Assembly: GCA_904066235.2 (NCBI GenBank)
Contig: CAJFCV020000005.1
Location: 868,001-932,000 of the forward strand
Direction of reading: 5' to 3'
Length of the DNA stretch: 64,000 nt
Source: Bursaphelenchus xylophilus
Lineage: Eukaryota; Nematoda; Chromadorea; Rhabditida; Aphelenchoididae
Each line of letters opens with the position of its first letter. Position 1 is the first letter of the stretch. Made by a program: the position numbers and the translations under genes. The notes below the pieces were generated by a model, which was given only the letters and a program-made list of their open reading frames with translations, did no database searches and was not told the origin of the DNA. Positions 42,501 through 53,724 of this stretch are shown here, one piece after another.

Positions 42501-43458
42501 GTATTTATTCTTTTTTTTACAATAAATACCCCCAGGATTCGGCAGCTAAGAATGCCTCGATTATAACTGCGAGGAACGTGGTGTTGGCGAGAAAGGAGTA
42601 ACAGAGTCTGGTGAAGGTAATGCTAATTGGTTGGAGGGATTTTTGAAGCAATGACAGCGTGAAATTGCCAGAATTCGAGATTTTATTGCGAAAAAAAGTC
42701 GATTCTAAAAAAATTCCGATAAAAAACGGTATTTTTGGTTGAAAAATGCCAATATAGACATGAATTTCTAATTCTATTGCACTTTGAACATGTTTTTTTC
42801 TGAAAGTTCTTCCATTATCAGCGTAAAATTACATTATCCATGTTTCAGAAGGTATGGCAGACGTCGGACGACTCAATCAGCGTGATATTCGAGAGCCATG
42901 AGAACGCGAAGAAGTTCATGTTACAGTATCATATGTAAGTTCAATTTTGGCGCAGGTTTGGCCAGTTTTTTGGTCAGTTTGAGGTTGAAGTCAGGGCGCA
43001 GCTCGCGGATTTTTAATTTTGCTTATTTTGATATGCAAATGGATAGAATCTAGGGGAAATGGAAGGTACAACTTCTTAGGGCAGTGTAAAATCATTTGAG
43101 CGGGTTTTTTATCACCTAGGGCGCAGCTCGCGCGATTCAAAATTTTCTAGGGCGCAGTCTGCGGATTGAAAAATTTTGGATTTTGCTAGTTTTCATATGC
43201 AAATGATAGAAAGTAGTGGGAATATATATAAATTCATCGTAGTGGATTTTTGTCAGCCAGGGCGCAGCTCGCGGGATTCAATTTTTTCTAGGGCGCAGCC
43301 TGCGGATTGAAATTTTTTTTCTGGGGGTTTCACGGATAAAATACGTTATTTTTACATAAAAATGAATAATTCGACGCATTTTCAGGAAGCCCTTCAACGG
43401 AATCACATTGGATATTGGCCTCGAAAAGGTGTTCCTCAACCTGAATGCGATCCCATAA
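39541..43458 (+). CDS. RBM33-like SR protein with C-terminal RRM
   Basis: Exons 39541-39943, 40135-40494, 40615-41210, 42849-42934 and 43386-43458 encode 505 residues. Layout follows RBM33: an acidic N-terminus (EEGDFDEFGG, DYDEDEEEE), the short block VNPKFKG (human INPHFKG), a Pro-rich middle, an RS domain (about 255-330, SRSSSRSSYSSRSRSSS), a charged helix LEEQKKLREEMARKK (human EEQKRLREEILKQK), and a last RRM-like domain (VVIHNLTNLSDAYKRVK, SDDSISVIFESHENAKKF, FLNLNAIP). Such proteins bind RNA in the nucleus and act in processing and export. The RRM is cut by the 1.64-kb intron 41211-42848, which contains a possible poison exon at 42536-42616. Assignment is by remembered motif order and is good but not proven. 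Confidence 0.8.
42536..42616 (+). other. Candidate poison cassette exon (81 nt)
   Basis: Acceptor TACCCCCAG (ending 42535) and donor AAG|GTAATG (42617) bound 81 nt. In the frame entering from exon 3 it reads DSAAKNASIITARNVVLARKE and then TAA at 42599-42601. Inclusion would truncate the protein inside the RRM and probably trigger nonsense-mediated decay, a known autoregulatory device in SR-protein genes. It could instead be an alternative last exon. Confidence 0.4.
42985..43320. repeat. GGGCGCAGCTCGCGG repeats in intron
   Basis: Five copies of GGGCGCAG(C/T)(T/C)(C/T)GCGG-type motifs, spaced to form two or three units of about 120-150 bp with shared GATATGCAAATGGATAG-like filler. Related GAGCTGCGCCC motifs occur near 16400, 16855 and 24117. 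Confidence 0.6.
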
Positions 43459-44242
43459 ATGTACACAACTGGTTTTTTGATGAACCGTAAAATCAATCTG
43501 TTGTATCAAATCTGTCATTTCAAGTCAGTTTCTATTTATAAGTCTGAAATTTACTGTTGATATTGGCCTTTAGAAGTCGTTTGGGGGAGGGGTATCTAAA
43601 GTAATGTTAAGGTATTTTTTGAATGGGATTTGAGGTCATAGCGATTCTAGATGCAGCGTAATGTATTTTGGGGCATTCTGAGGGATGTTTGAGCCTCAAA
43701 AATTGGGATTTTTTAAAAATTTTTGTAAAAATCTTGCAAAATTTTGTCGGTTTTTTGAAAATTTTGCGATTTTTTGGCCAAATTTGTGAATTTCCGGCGA
43801 AAATTCGGTAAAAAAAGTTATTTAGACTTTGCTTATTGATCATTAAAGAATTGTTGCTTCGAATCTTATCAATCATCCCACAATTTTTAAGGATTGTCGC
43901 ATGTTTTTGTTATTGCCGCACTGTGCATTCATAATTCCTACTTTTTTTATTTTTTTTGATTTCCTGCGGGCTACTACGGTTGTCTTTTCAATTTCAAACT
44001 TTGTATTCTCTCGTTTTGTTATCACTTCTAACTATTAAACGTTTTTTTTTTTTCTAGTTGTTTTGCAATTTTTTTACGGATATTGTACTATAATCTCATT
44101 TAAAAAAAAGTAATAAAGCTAGTTATTTTTGATGGAAGTTGATGTGGAAAAATTGTTTTAGATAGAGTTTGAAGTCTGAAAATTGTTTTTCGGAATTAAG
44201 ATTGAGAAAAAATTTGAGTGGAATATTGTTTTAGAGCAATTA
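43459..44242. other. Intergenic, no gene supported
   Basis: 3' flank of the RBM33-like gene. The minus-strand frame at 43876-43607 is low-complexity Phe/Lys-rich and not convincing. Confidence 0.4.
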
Positions 44243-45176
44243 TACAGGGTGGGCCACTCGAAACGGGTAAGTTTTTTCTTTGAATTTCTCCGCGGAGACT
44301 CCGCCGATTTTCCCGAAATTTAGATTTTTCTGTAGCTGAGACCCGCCATTTTTAACCGGTTGAATTTGAAAAAAATATATTTTGAATTGACCTTTCTATG
44401 CTTTCCCAAAGTTTTGAAGAATTATTTTCGAGCCGAAACCGCTAAAACTTTGAAAATTTTTGGAATGATTTTCAATTGACTTTCTCGGACTTCGAAAATT
44501 TTTGGCTTTTTTTTTGGTAAAATCGGGAAGTAAAAAGTTTCGTATGCTCTCTCTAAACTTGTTTAAGGAAAACTGAAAGCAAAAATAGTGATGTTTGCGT
44601 TACTGTTAGGGCACGAACTTTCAAAAAAAAACCAATTTTTCAACGAGATTGCAAAAGTCCATACAATTATCTACGAGCCCTAGCTCCAAGTCATTGAGGC
44701 TTGGAGCCCAGCCCGATTGAAGATAGACGATGTTCACGATCTGCAATTCGAGCTGTTCACGACTCTCAAGACTCTCAAAGCTCCTACAAGTTTGTGCTGC
44801 GAGAGGAAATGGGCATTTCCAACTCAGATAGAAATATTAATAATCAGGCCGTTAAATAAAATTGTTTTTACGACAATATTTTATGGTTATCTGAGATAAA
44901 AATAAGAAAATTTCACCCAAAAACCCGAAAAAATGACCAAGTTTTCGAAATCATTCCAAAAATTTTCAAAGTTTTAGCGGTTTCGGCCCGAAAATAATTC
45001 TTCGAAACTTTGGGGAGGCATAGAAAGGTCAATACAAAATATGTTTTTTTGAAATTCAATCGGTTAAAAATGGCGGGTCTCAGCTCCAGAAAAATCTAAA
45101 TTTTAGAAAAATCGGCGGAGTCTCCGCGGAGAAATCCAAAGAAAAAACTTACCCGTTTCGAGTGGCCCACCCTGTA
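44243..45176. mobile_element. Mariner-style foldback element, about 934 bp
   Basis: TA-flanked inverted repeats CAGGGTGGGCCACTCGAAAC and GTTTCGAGTGGCCCACCCTG with arms of about 250-300 bp (CTCCGCGGAGACTCCGCCGA on both sides). The central 350 bp is unique sequence without a transposase. CAGGGTGG-type ends and TA duplication suggest a mariner relative. Confidence 0.75.
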
Positions 45177-45273
45177 TTACACATGACATTTAGATCTAAA
45201 AATTTTTAATAATTGAAATTTTATGCAAATTTACTGTGTGGTTATTAATTAAAACTACTGTTTTCATCTTTGC

Positions 45274-45547
45274 TACAGTGGCGGACCTGATCTAGTACCA
45301 AAAAACGTACCATTTTGTATCCGGGAAGCATCAAAAATGTAGCAAAATACCTCCCTCTCCAAGTGAAAAAACTTCGATTTCAAATATTCAAAAAAATCTA
45401 GCGCCCACCCGTTTTGTGAGGGAAATTGCGTACCGTTCAAAAAGGAGTTTTTTTTAGTTGGAGAGGGAGGCATTTTGCTACAGTTTTTGATACTTCCCGG
45501 ATGCAAAATGGTACGTTTTTTGCCACTGGATCAGTTCCGTCGCTGTA
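45274..45547. mobile_element. Family C foldback MITE
   Basis: TA-flanked; CAGTGGCGGACCTGATCT left, GGATCAGTTCCGTCGCTG right, with a longer unpaired centre than other copies. Confidence 0.75.
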
Positions 45548-45685
45548 TGTCTGGAGTGCTCTATTGAACATTCATTTGCTCCAAATTATAGTGTTCATGA
45601 CATTAACACCCAAAAAAATCAAAACATTCAAAAATCAGAAATTTATGTAAATTTACATATCATTAGTAAGGGAATCAGAAACCAG

Positions 45686-47777
45686 TTACTCCGTCTTCGA
45701 TTTGCTCGAATATTTGGCCAGGAAGAACTGCAGGAACAGGACCGCGTACGACGCGTAAATCCCATACGCCAAGTACAAGTTCTGTAGCGACTGTTGGCAC
45801 GGCAGATGTAGCAGGTGTTTGGCGATGGTGGCAGAAAACGAAACAAGTAGTCCAACGAACATTTGGATCAGCTGAATCGAGGTCACGAACTTGGCCACAC
45901 CTTTCGGGACTTTGAAGCCCGCACTCATCAAAGCATAGTAGGTGTACATAAAACTGAAAAATGAGGGGGTTACTGGGAATGGATGTGAATTTTGATTCCA
46001 GCAATTGAAAAAATATGCTGTTAGGAGTTTCTTGACACCATGCATGTAGTTGTTCGACTATTTGTTCAGAAGTTATGATCAATTCTCTAACCTAGTCCAA
46101 TATATTGATGACACTAAATGTTGGTCAAAAAATGAAAGTGTTATTGAGAGTTGTAAAAGGATACTTTGTTGGTTTGCGATAAAGAATGCAACAGGGAATA
46201 TTTTAAGACTATGCGGATGATTGTTTATCAATTAGTTCAGAAGTTATGATCAATTCTCTAACATAGTCCAATATATTGATGACACTAAAGGTTGGTCGAA
46301 AAATGAAGGCGTTATTGAGATTTTTAAAAGGAATAGGTGTCAGTACGCGATAACATATGCAAAAAGGAATACTCTGAGACCAGACGACTCTGATCTAACT
46401 TTTAGTTTCGAAGTTGTGATCAATTTTCCAAGCTACATCATCATATTGATGTAGGTTGAAAAATGTCGGACTTTCTGTTAAAAAAATTGAATCTTCTTAT
46501 GGTTTTGGAATTTATAGGGCTCCAATAAAGTATGCGCTGCCGTATTTTACTTATACATCATAAAATTCTGCAAAAATTTTGCAAAAAATCCCAAAAATCT
46601 GCAAAAAATGATGATTTTTCGGAAAAACTTGCGCATAACTCTTACAAGATACTCTAGCCAAGCGGAAGTTGACGTATTTTACAACAACCCATCCTACACT
46701 CTACAAAAATACCAAATTCCCCAAAATTCCCGCCTTCACCTACCTGTGTGCGATAAAATTCATCCCCATGAACCATCGGCCCATGCCCAGGACCTCGGAG
46801 CCGGAATGAAACGTGTACACGAGTACCGTGCAATGATGATAGCAGTGCAAAAAGGTCAACGGTCGCTTCTTTAGGGCCAAGAAGACGGTGTCGCCGAGCT
46901 CGACAATCTTGGAGATGGCGAAGAAGAGGTACCAATGGGCCGCCACCGAGCTGGGCTCGTACCCAAAACACAGGGACTTGTGGATTCCGTGATTGGACAG
47001 GGTGAAGACGAGCTCTTCCAGCGTGCGGATTGTCCTGAAAACAACATTATTAAAAATATTCGATTTTTTTCTTTTTGTGTTATTTTCTGGGTCTCACCAC
47101 GAAAGTTTGATTTTTTGGCATTCTGCAACAAGCTGTGAATAGCGCTCAATTTTGTCTGAAATTGAGCTTTATGGCATTTTCTCAAAAAATTCACATTTCC
47201 CCCCAAAAAAAATTGGTTTCACCACGAAAGCCTGATCTTTTGGCATTGTGCAATAAGTTACAAAAATGCGAAAATACCCGGTTTAGCTTCATATTTTGGT
47301 CTGTGATTGTAGAACAAAGTCAAATAAAAGGTTTTAAAAGCTTGTTGCAGAATGCCAAAACTTGAAGATTTCGTGGTGAAACTAAAATTCTTTTTGGAAA
47401 ATGTGAATTTTTGGAAGAAAATGGCTACAAAACTCAATTTCAGACAAAATTGAGTGTTTTTCATAGCTTGTTGCAGAATGCCAAAAATTCAGGATTCCGT
47501 GGTTAACCCAAAAAATTTATTTCGCCCCAAAAACCTACCCCATTATGCTAAAAACAGCCAATCCTCCGTTCCACGCCACCAACGTCCATCTTAGCCTCAG
47601 CGGTTTCCTAGTCAACATGTACTGCTGCAGTCCCAAAACAATGGCAATGTAGAGAAGCGAGAGATGGACGGTGTAATGCCAGTAATCCATGAAGAATTTG
47701 ACGATTTTCTCGTGTGGAAGGCCATGCTCGAAGGGAAGCACAACTGAGGGGGTGTATTGGACGTGGAGTGCGCTCAT
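45686..47777 (-). CDS. ELO-family very-long-chain fatty acid elongase
   Basis: Exons 47777-47539, 47034-46744 and 45953-45686 join in phase to give 265 residues, slightly short of the usual 270-290. ELO hallmarks: the catalytic histidine box HCYHH at residues 143-147 (FLHCYHHCTV), KIVELGDTVFLALKKRPL before it, GMNFIAHSFMYTYYAL after it, and about seven hydrophobic helices. The C-terminus is KYSSKSKTE, a basic tail typical of ER retention in this family. The enzyme condenses malonyl-CoA with acyl-CoA in the ER membrane, the first step of fatty-acid elongation. Paralogue identity (which elo gene) cannot be told by eye. Intron 1 contains a repeat family E palindrome; intron 2 contains a tandem repeat of about 180 bp. 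Confidence 0.92.
46045..46460. repeat. Tandem repeat, about 180-bp unit
   Basis: TCAGAAGTTATGATCAATTC, then CTAACCTAGTCCAATATATT, recur at about 46065 and 46245, with a decayed third unit near 46410. Lies in intron 2 of the elongase gene. Confidence 0.65.
47115..47482. repeat. Repeat family E palindrome in elongase intron
   Basis: Left TTGGCATTCTGCAACAAGCT and CTCAATTTTGTCTGAAATTG are mirrored at the right by CAATTTCAGACAAAATTGAG and GCTTGTTGCAGAATGCC. Other family E blocks lie inside. The palindrome fills the intron 47035-47538. Confidence 0.65.
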
Positions 47778-47954
47778 CGGATCTGCTTGGATCCTAAAAT
47801 ATGGAGGAAATTTGATTTGAAGATTTTTAAGGTCTGAGAACTTATTAATTCAATTTTTGGGTCAAATATGGTCGTAAAATAGCAATAATTACTCACTAAA
47901 TACTTCTTTTACAAACGAAAATCACTACAGTAAACTTTAGGAAATGTTCCATTT

Positions 47955-48025
47955 TGGCGCAACTGGGTAATCCTCGGACTGAAAATCAAACGGTTGCGGG
48001 TTTGAATCCCACTGCCGGAAAGTCT
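47955..48025 (+). other. tRNA-like segment, possibly tRNA-Phe-derived
   Basis: GGCGCAACTGGGTAATCC, then GGACTGAAAATC (anticodon-like GAA loop) and GCGGGTTTGAATCCCAC (T-arm with B-box). Acceptor and D-stems do not pair well and no strong T-run follows directly, so a degenerate relic is more likely than an active gene. Confidence 0.4.
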
Positions 48026-48165
48026 CAAACATTAGCTTTTAGAACTTTTTCTCATGCTTTTTTGAAGTTCAAAGTATAATTAGAAGTCTCTGAAACAATT
48101 TTCGCATCAATAAACAGTAAATATTTGCTCAGCTGTTCCGAAAACGCACAGAAAAGTCTGAAATC

Positions 48166-48450
48166 TCAAACTTCTACAGACCTGGCTCTCTCTTCATCAA
48201 CAAACAAGTCCATAATTGCCTCCATATTGTCCTTAGCACCTTGCCCTAGGCGATCCACAAGATGTTTTGCGGAAAAATTTCCGAAAACCGACCAGTTCGC
48301 TTGGACTCCACCCAAGATAAGGGAAATTTCGGAGAAAAGTAAAAACAAATCAGAATTCCAACCGAAAGTTGCGAATAGTTTCTGGCCCGCGGCGCATGAA
48401 TGGGGAGGGAGAGCAATTGCTTTCAATTTGGCGATGAATAACGGTGCAAT
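48166..48450 (-). CDS. Possible coding exon, protein unidentified
   Basis: A frame of about 90 codons ends at 48166 with residues such as FGWNSDLFLLFSEISLILGG and VDRLGQGAKDNMEAIMDLF. It is longer and more balanced than its surroundings, but no start, partner exon or domain is clear. The opposite strand is also open, so this is weak. Confidence 0.25.
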   Translation of the reverse strand: MAPLFIAKLKAIALPPHSCAAGQKLFATFGWNSDLFLLFSEISLILGGVQANWSVFGNFSAKHLVDRLGQGAKDNMEAIMDLFVDEERARSVEV

Positions 48451-48594
48451 GAGTCAAAAGTCCTGAGGGGGTTTTGACCATTTTCGTTACGAAATTATTG
48501 AAATATAATGCAAGTCAAATTAGCGGTCTATTGTGGTTTTGTAATCGAATTTGTGTGGTATTGAGAATGGAATGACTTTTTTGGGAGATTTTTG

Positions 48595-49005
48595 GGGGTT
48601 GAAACACAATGCCAAGAATTGTGTAAAAGCCCGCGAAATTCAAAATTTAAATTTTTAAGTGGTGAGACAAGGTTGGAAATGGCCGGAAAAGCTGTTTGCT
48701 TAGTGGAAAAGGTCCTAATCTGCAAAAATAGCATTTTTGTGACATTTCTGAGCAATGCCAACCATTTGCCAAAAACCCGCGAAATTTGAAATTTCAAATT
48801 TTGAAAGTGATTCGAAAGAGCTGCAAATGTCCTGAAAAGACCCTTTTTGCGTTAATAAATGCTACAACAATTTTAAATATAATTTTAAAACCATTTTTGT
48901 CCAATGCCACAAATTTGCCAAAAGCCCGCGAAATTTTAAATTTCAAATATTGAAAGTGATCCAAAAAGGTTGAAAATGTCTTAAAATTAAATGTCCAGTG
49001 TTCGA
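48595..49005. repeat. Degenerate tandem repeat, about 150-bp unit
   Basis: Three units share CAATGCCA...TTGCCAAAA(A/G)CCCGCGAAATT, AAATTTCAAAT and GAAAGTGATCC-type blocks. Possibly a relative of family E (NGGCATT/ATGCCAA). Confidence 0.5.
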
Positions 49006-49114
49006 ACAATAAAAAAAATTTCCGTTGCCCTCTTTAACCCCTAAGGCAACTAAAATTCAAATTTTTTTGAAAAGTTACCAAAAAAATTTTTTCAAAATTG
49101 AGAAAAAATAAAAT

Positions 49115-51720
49115 TTAAAAGAGAGTTTTTTACAGATTGAAGCTTCTCATAACAAGGGCCGGACATTTCGAAAAAACGACCAACTTAGAATCTTTCGATA
49201 TTTTGCATAGTTGTTGTATTATGATAGCTGAACGTCAGTACGAATTTTTAGTTTCTGAAATTACCGTATACGGGGGTTACGGTAGGTACAATTTTTAGAA
49301 AGATTGGGTTCGTGTGTAAAAACCCCGAGGAGTAAAAGCACAAAACCTCGCTGTTTTACGTTTTTGACCATGGGGAACATTTTCATAATTGACAACTTTA
49401 CCGTAGGATGTTGCCTTCGACTACTTTGAAAAATACCAAGGTACCATATTGAATGTAACTTTTTTGCAGAGAACTTGTCTCAACTTTTGAAACCTCTCAA
49501 AAATACTTTGACATAGGTGTAACAACATATCAAAAATGCGCGAAAATAAAAGGGGTGGTTTTGGAGTTACGGTACTTTGAAGGCAGCCGGTACCGTATAT
49601 CAAAAAATAATTTTTTTCCAAAATCGGTGTAGAAGACCCGCAAAAATTGCCAAAATACGTTTTCGACCATGGAGAACATTTTTGTAATCAACATTTTTTC
49701 TGTAGGATGTCATCTTCGACTACTTGGAAAATGACCAAGGTACCATGGTCAATATAACTTTTCGGCATTCTACTTGTCTCAACTTTTGAAACCTCTCGAA
49801 AATACTTTGACATGTATGTAACAACATATCAAAAATTTAGAAAAATAAAAGGGGTGGTTTTGGAGTTATGGCACTTTGAATGTGGCCGGTACCGTACATC
49901 TAAATTTCCTTTTTTCTAAACTTGACGTAGAAAACCCGCAAACCTTGCCAAAAGACGTTTTCGACCCTCGCGAACATTTTTGTAATTGACACCTTTTTTG
50001 TAGGATGCAGTCTTCAACCGGTATGAGAAATATCAAGATACCATGTTCAATATAACTTTTCGGCATTTTACTTGTCTCAACTTCTGAAACCTTTCAAAGA
50101 CACTTTGACATATGTGTAACAACATATCAAAAATTTAGAAAAATAAAAAGGGTGGTTTTGGAGTTATGGTACTTTTAATCTTGATCATACAGTACACCAA
50201 ACTTTTGTTGTGCTGCTGACATCCGAATTTGGAAGATTCCACCGTCGTATGGCATACACGAGTCTAAACCGTGGTAATCGTTGCAAAAAAAAATAAGAAA
50301 TCGCTGATCTTGCTGTTACAGTAACCAATTATATGCGCACGATATGTTACAGTACGCTTAGGCCTAAATTTTCTGAATTTCCTAGTGAAAATAGTTTCTG
50401 AGGGTCGTGCAACATACATAAAACATTACATCTTGTTTTTAAAATAATCTGCGTAAAGTTTAGCCGAGAATAAATCTAGGTGTACTGTATGTCCAACATT
50501 CAAAGTGCCATAACTCCAAAACCACCCCTTTTATTTTTCTAAATTTTTGACATGTTGTTACACATATATCAAGGTGTCTTTGAAAGGTTTCAAAAGTTGA
50601 GACAAGTAAAATGCCGAAAAGTTATATTGAACATGGTATCTTGATATTTCTCATACCGGTTGAAGACTGCATCCTACAAAAAAAGTGTCAATTACAAAAA
50701 TGTTCGCGAGGGTCGAAAACGTATTTTGGCAAGGTTTGCGGGTTTTCTACGTCAAGTTTAGAAAAAAGAAAATTTTGATGTACGGTACCGGCCACATTCA
50801 AAGTGCCATAACTCCAAAACCACCCCTTTTATTTTTCTAAATTTTTGATATGTTGTTACATACATGTCAAAGTATTTTTGAGAGGTTTCAAAAGTTGAGA
50901 CAAGTAGAATGCCGAAAAGTTATATTGACCATGGTACCTTGGTCATTTTTACCGTTCGGGCCACAATCGAAGTACCATCACTCCAAAACCACCCCTTTTA
51001 TTTTCGCGTATTTTGGATATGTTGTTACATACATGTCAAAGTATTTTTGAAAGGTTTCAAAAGTTGAGACAAATAGAATGCCGAAGAGTTATATTGAACA
51101 TGGTACCTTGGTCATTTTCCAAGTAGTCGAAGACGACATCCTACAGAAAAAGTGTTAATTAGAAAAATGTTCTCCATGGTCGAAAACATATTTTAGCAAT
51201 ATTTGCGGCTCTTCTACACCTATTTTGAAAAAAATGATATTTTGATATACCGTTCGGGCCACAATCAAAATACCATAACTCCAAAACCACCCCTTTTATT
51301 TTCGCGCATTTTTGATATGTTGTTACATCTATGCCAAAGTATTTTTGAGAGGTTTCAAAAGTTGAGACAAGTTCTCTGCAAAAAAGTTACATTCAATATG
51401 GTACCTTGGTATTTTTCAAAGTAGTCAAAGGCTACATCGTACGGCGAAAGTGTCAATTATGAAAATCTTCCCCATGGTTGAAAACGTAAAATAGCGAAGT
51501 TTCGCCCTTTTACTCTTCGGGGTTTTTACATACGAACCCAATCTTTCTAAAAATTGTACCTACCGTAACCCCCGTATACGGTAATTTCCGAAACTAAAAA
51601 TGTGTACTGACGTTCATCTAACATAGTAGAACAGCTATGCAAAATATCAAAAGATTCTGAGTTGGTCGTTTTTTCGAAATGTCCGGGCCATCCTTCGAGT
51701 TGTAAAAAACTCTCTTTTAA
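49115..51720. repeat. Giant palindrome 1, about 2.6 kb
   Basis: Left end AAAAGAGAGTTTTTTACAGA is mirrored by GTAAAAAACTCTCTTTT. Next, TACCGTATACGGGGGTTACG (about 49263) pairs with CGTAACCCCCGTATACGGTA (about 51565). Each arm is itself built of about 210-240-bp units carrying CACCCCTTTTATTTT and GTTTCAAAAGTTGAGACAAG: three units in the left arm and four in the right. A unique loop spans about 50170-50490. No gene inside. Confidence 0.8.
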
Positions 51721-52140
51721 AACACGATTTCTGAGTCAGTGAATCAGCCGTGGACATAGAAAAAAATCGATTTTGAGTTTTTGATTTTAAAATGACCGCA
51801 GGCATCCAGTAAACATATTCCTGAAGTATTTTTGCCTAGTTCTCTCATTAACCTACTGTAATTTACAATTTAATGTTTTTACAGTAATCGACTATTACAG
51901 TATAACTACTCGCTAGAAATGGCTGAAATTGAGAGTACTGATGTTTTCGGGCATGCTCGTCATTGTGAATTTAGAATTTCGGCGATCGGATTACTGTAAC
52001 ATACCGCAATGCGGTATCGGCCGAACAAAATCGGCCATAAAAAATTTGTTTCTGAAATGCCGCAGCTGATTTTTACATATGTTAATCAGCGTAAAATTCT
52101 GCCCTAGAAACATTAAAAAAAAGTGTAAAAAGTCATCACC

Positions 52141-52216
52141 CCTTTTTCGTGGTGTAGTGGATTTTGGTCAAATTTATTAATCCGAAGGTCGCGGGTTCGA
52201 TCCCCGTGGAAGGAAA
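52141..52216 (+). other. tRNA-like segment, left arm of palindrome 2
   Basis: CCTTTTT...GGAAGG can form an acceptor-like stem. TGGTGTAGTGG fits an A-box and GGGTTCGATCC a B-box; CGCGGGTTCGATCCCCGTG is a good T-arm. GGATT/AATCC could close an anticodon arm but with an oversized 14-nt loop, so it is not a normal tRNA. Confidence 0.6.
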
Positions 52217-53216
52217 ATGCGTAAAACTGTACAAAACCTCAAAAAATTGGTTGAGGTGGATTGATTACGCATACCAAAAGTATGAAAAATTGTATCAAAG
52301 TTGATTTCCGAACTTGAAAGCATTTTTTTGATGATGAAACTTGGATTTTGGTTTCCGTGGATTATGGTGCAAATTTGGTCTAGGAAATGTCTACAGTTGT
52401 TTATAATTAGGTTTTTTAGCCTTCTGAATTCAATGGAGCAGGGTTTTTGGCCATAGGATTACTGTAACTTGGACGAAACGGATTTCGGCCGCTTAAAATC
52501 GGCCGTAAAACAGTTGTTTCTAAACGTACGCAGCTAATTCTTCAATTTTTGGAATCAGCATGAAATTCTGCTCTAGAAACATTAAATATAATATCCTAAC
52601 TGGTCACACAAATTCCAAGGATTATTTTCGAGCAGATTAGAAATTTTTCAGTCAAAAAAGTCATCCGTGGAAATCGAAAAAAAAAAATCTGAGATTTTGG
52701 TCTAGAAATGTTTGTATACGTTGATGAAAATTAGCCTCAAAATATTTTTGGCTAATTCTTTCGCTAACATAGTTTTATTTACAATTTCCAAGTTTTAAAG
52801 TAAGTCACCACTGAAAACAAAGTATTCAACCAATAAGCCATTGTTTAGGTGAAAATTGTGTGAAATTTCGCGCTGATTCCAAAAATTGAAGAATTAGCTG
52901 CGTACGTTTAGAAACAACCGTTTTACGGCCGATTTTAAGCGGCCGAAATCCGTTTCGTCCATGTTACAGTAATCCTATGGCCAAAAACCCTGCTCCATTG
53001 AATTCAGAAGGCTAAAAAACCTAATTATAAACAACTGTAGCCATTTCCTAGACCAAATTTGCACCATAATCCACGGAAACCAAAATCCAAGTTTCATCAT
53101 CAAAAAAATGCTTTCAAGTTCGGAAATCAACTTTGATACAATTTTTCATACTCTTGGTATGCGTAATCAACCACCTCAACCAATTTTTTGAGGTTTTGTA
53201 CAGTTTTACGCATTTT

Positions 53217-53289
53217 CCTTCCACGGGGATCGAACCCGCGACCTTCGGATTACTAAATTTGACCAAAATCCACTACACCACGAAAAAGG
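53217..53289 (-). other. tRNA-like segment, right arm of palindrome 2
   Basis: Mirror of 52141-52216 with the same A-box, B-box and T-arm. One base differs in the loop (TTTAGTAAT here, TTTATTAAT there). Confidence 0.6.
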
Positions 53290-53724
53290 GGTGATGACTT
53301 TTTACACTTTTTTTAAATGTTTCTAGGGCAGAATTTTACGCTGATTAACATATGTAAAAATCAGCTGCGGCATTTCAGAAACAAATTTTTTATGGCCGAT
53401 TTTGTTCGGCCGATACCGCATTGCGGTATGTTACAGTAATCCGATCGTCGAAATTCTAAATTCACAATGACGAGCATGCCCGAAAACATCAGTACTCTCA
53501 ATTTCAGCCATTTCTAGTGAGTAGTTATGCTGTAATAGTCGATTACTGTAAAAACATTAAATTGCAAATTACAGTAGGTTAATGAGAGAACTAGGCAAAA
53601 ATACTTCAGGAATATGTTTACTGGATGCCTGCGGTCATTTTAAAATCAAAAACTCAAAATCGATTTTTTCCTATGTCCAGGCCTAACTGGCGGCTGATTC
53701 ACTGACTCAGAAATCGTGTTTTAA

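Larger units (their letters stand above)
51717..53724. repeat. Giant palindrome 2, about 2.0 kb, tRNA-like arms
   Basis: AACACGATTTCTGAGTCAGT and ACTGACTCAGAAATCGTGTT form the ends. Arms of about 930 bp are nearly identical; one visible difference is T/G in the tRNA-like segment. The loop is about 52620-52820. The left end shares its first bases with the right end of palindrome 1. No coding frame seen. Confidence 0.85.
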
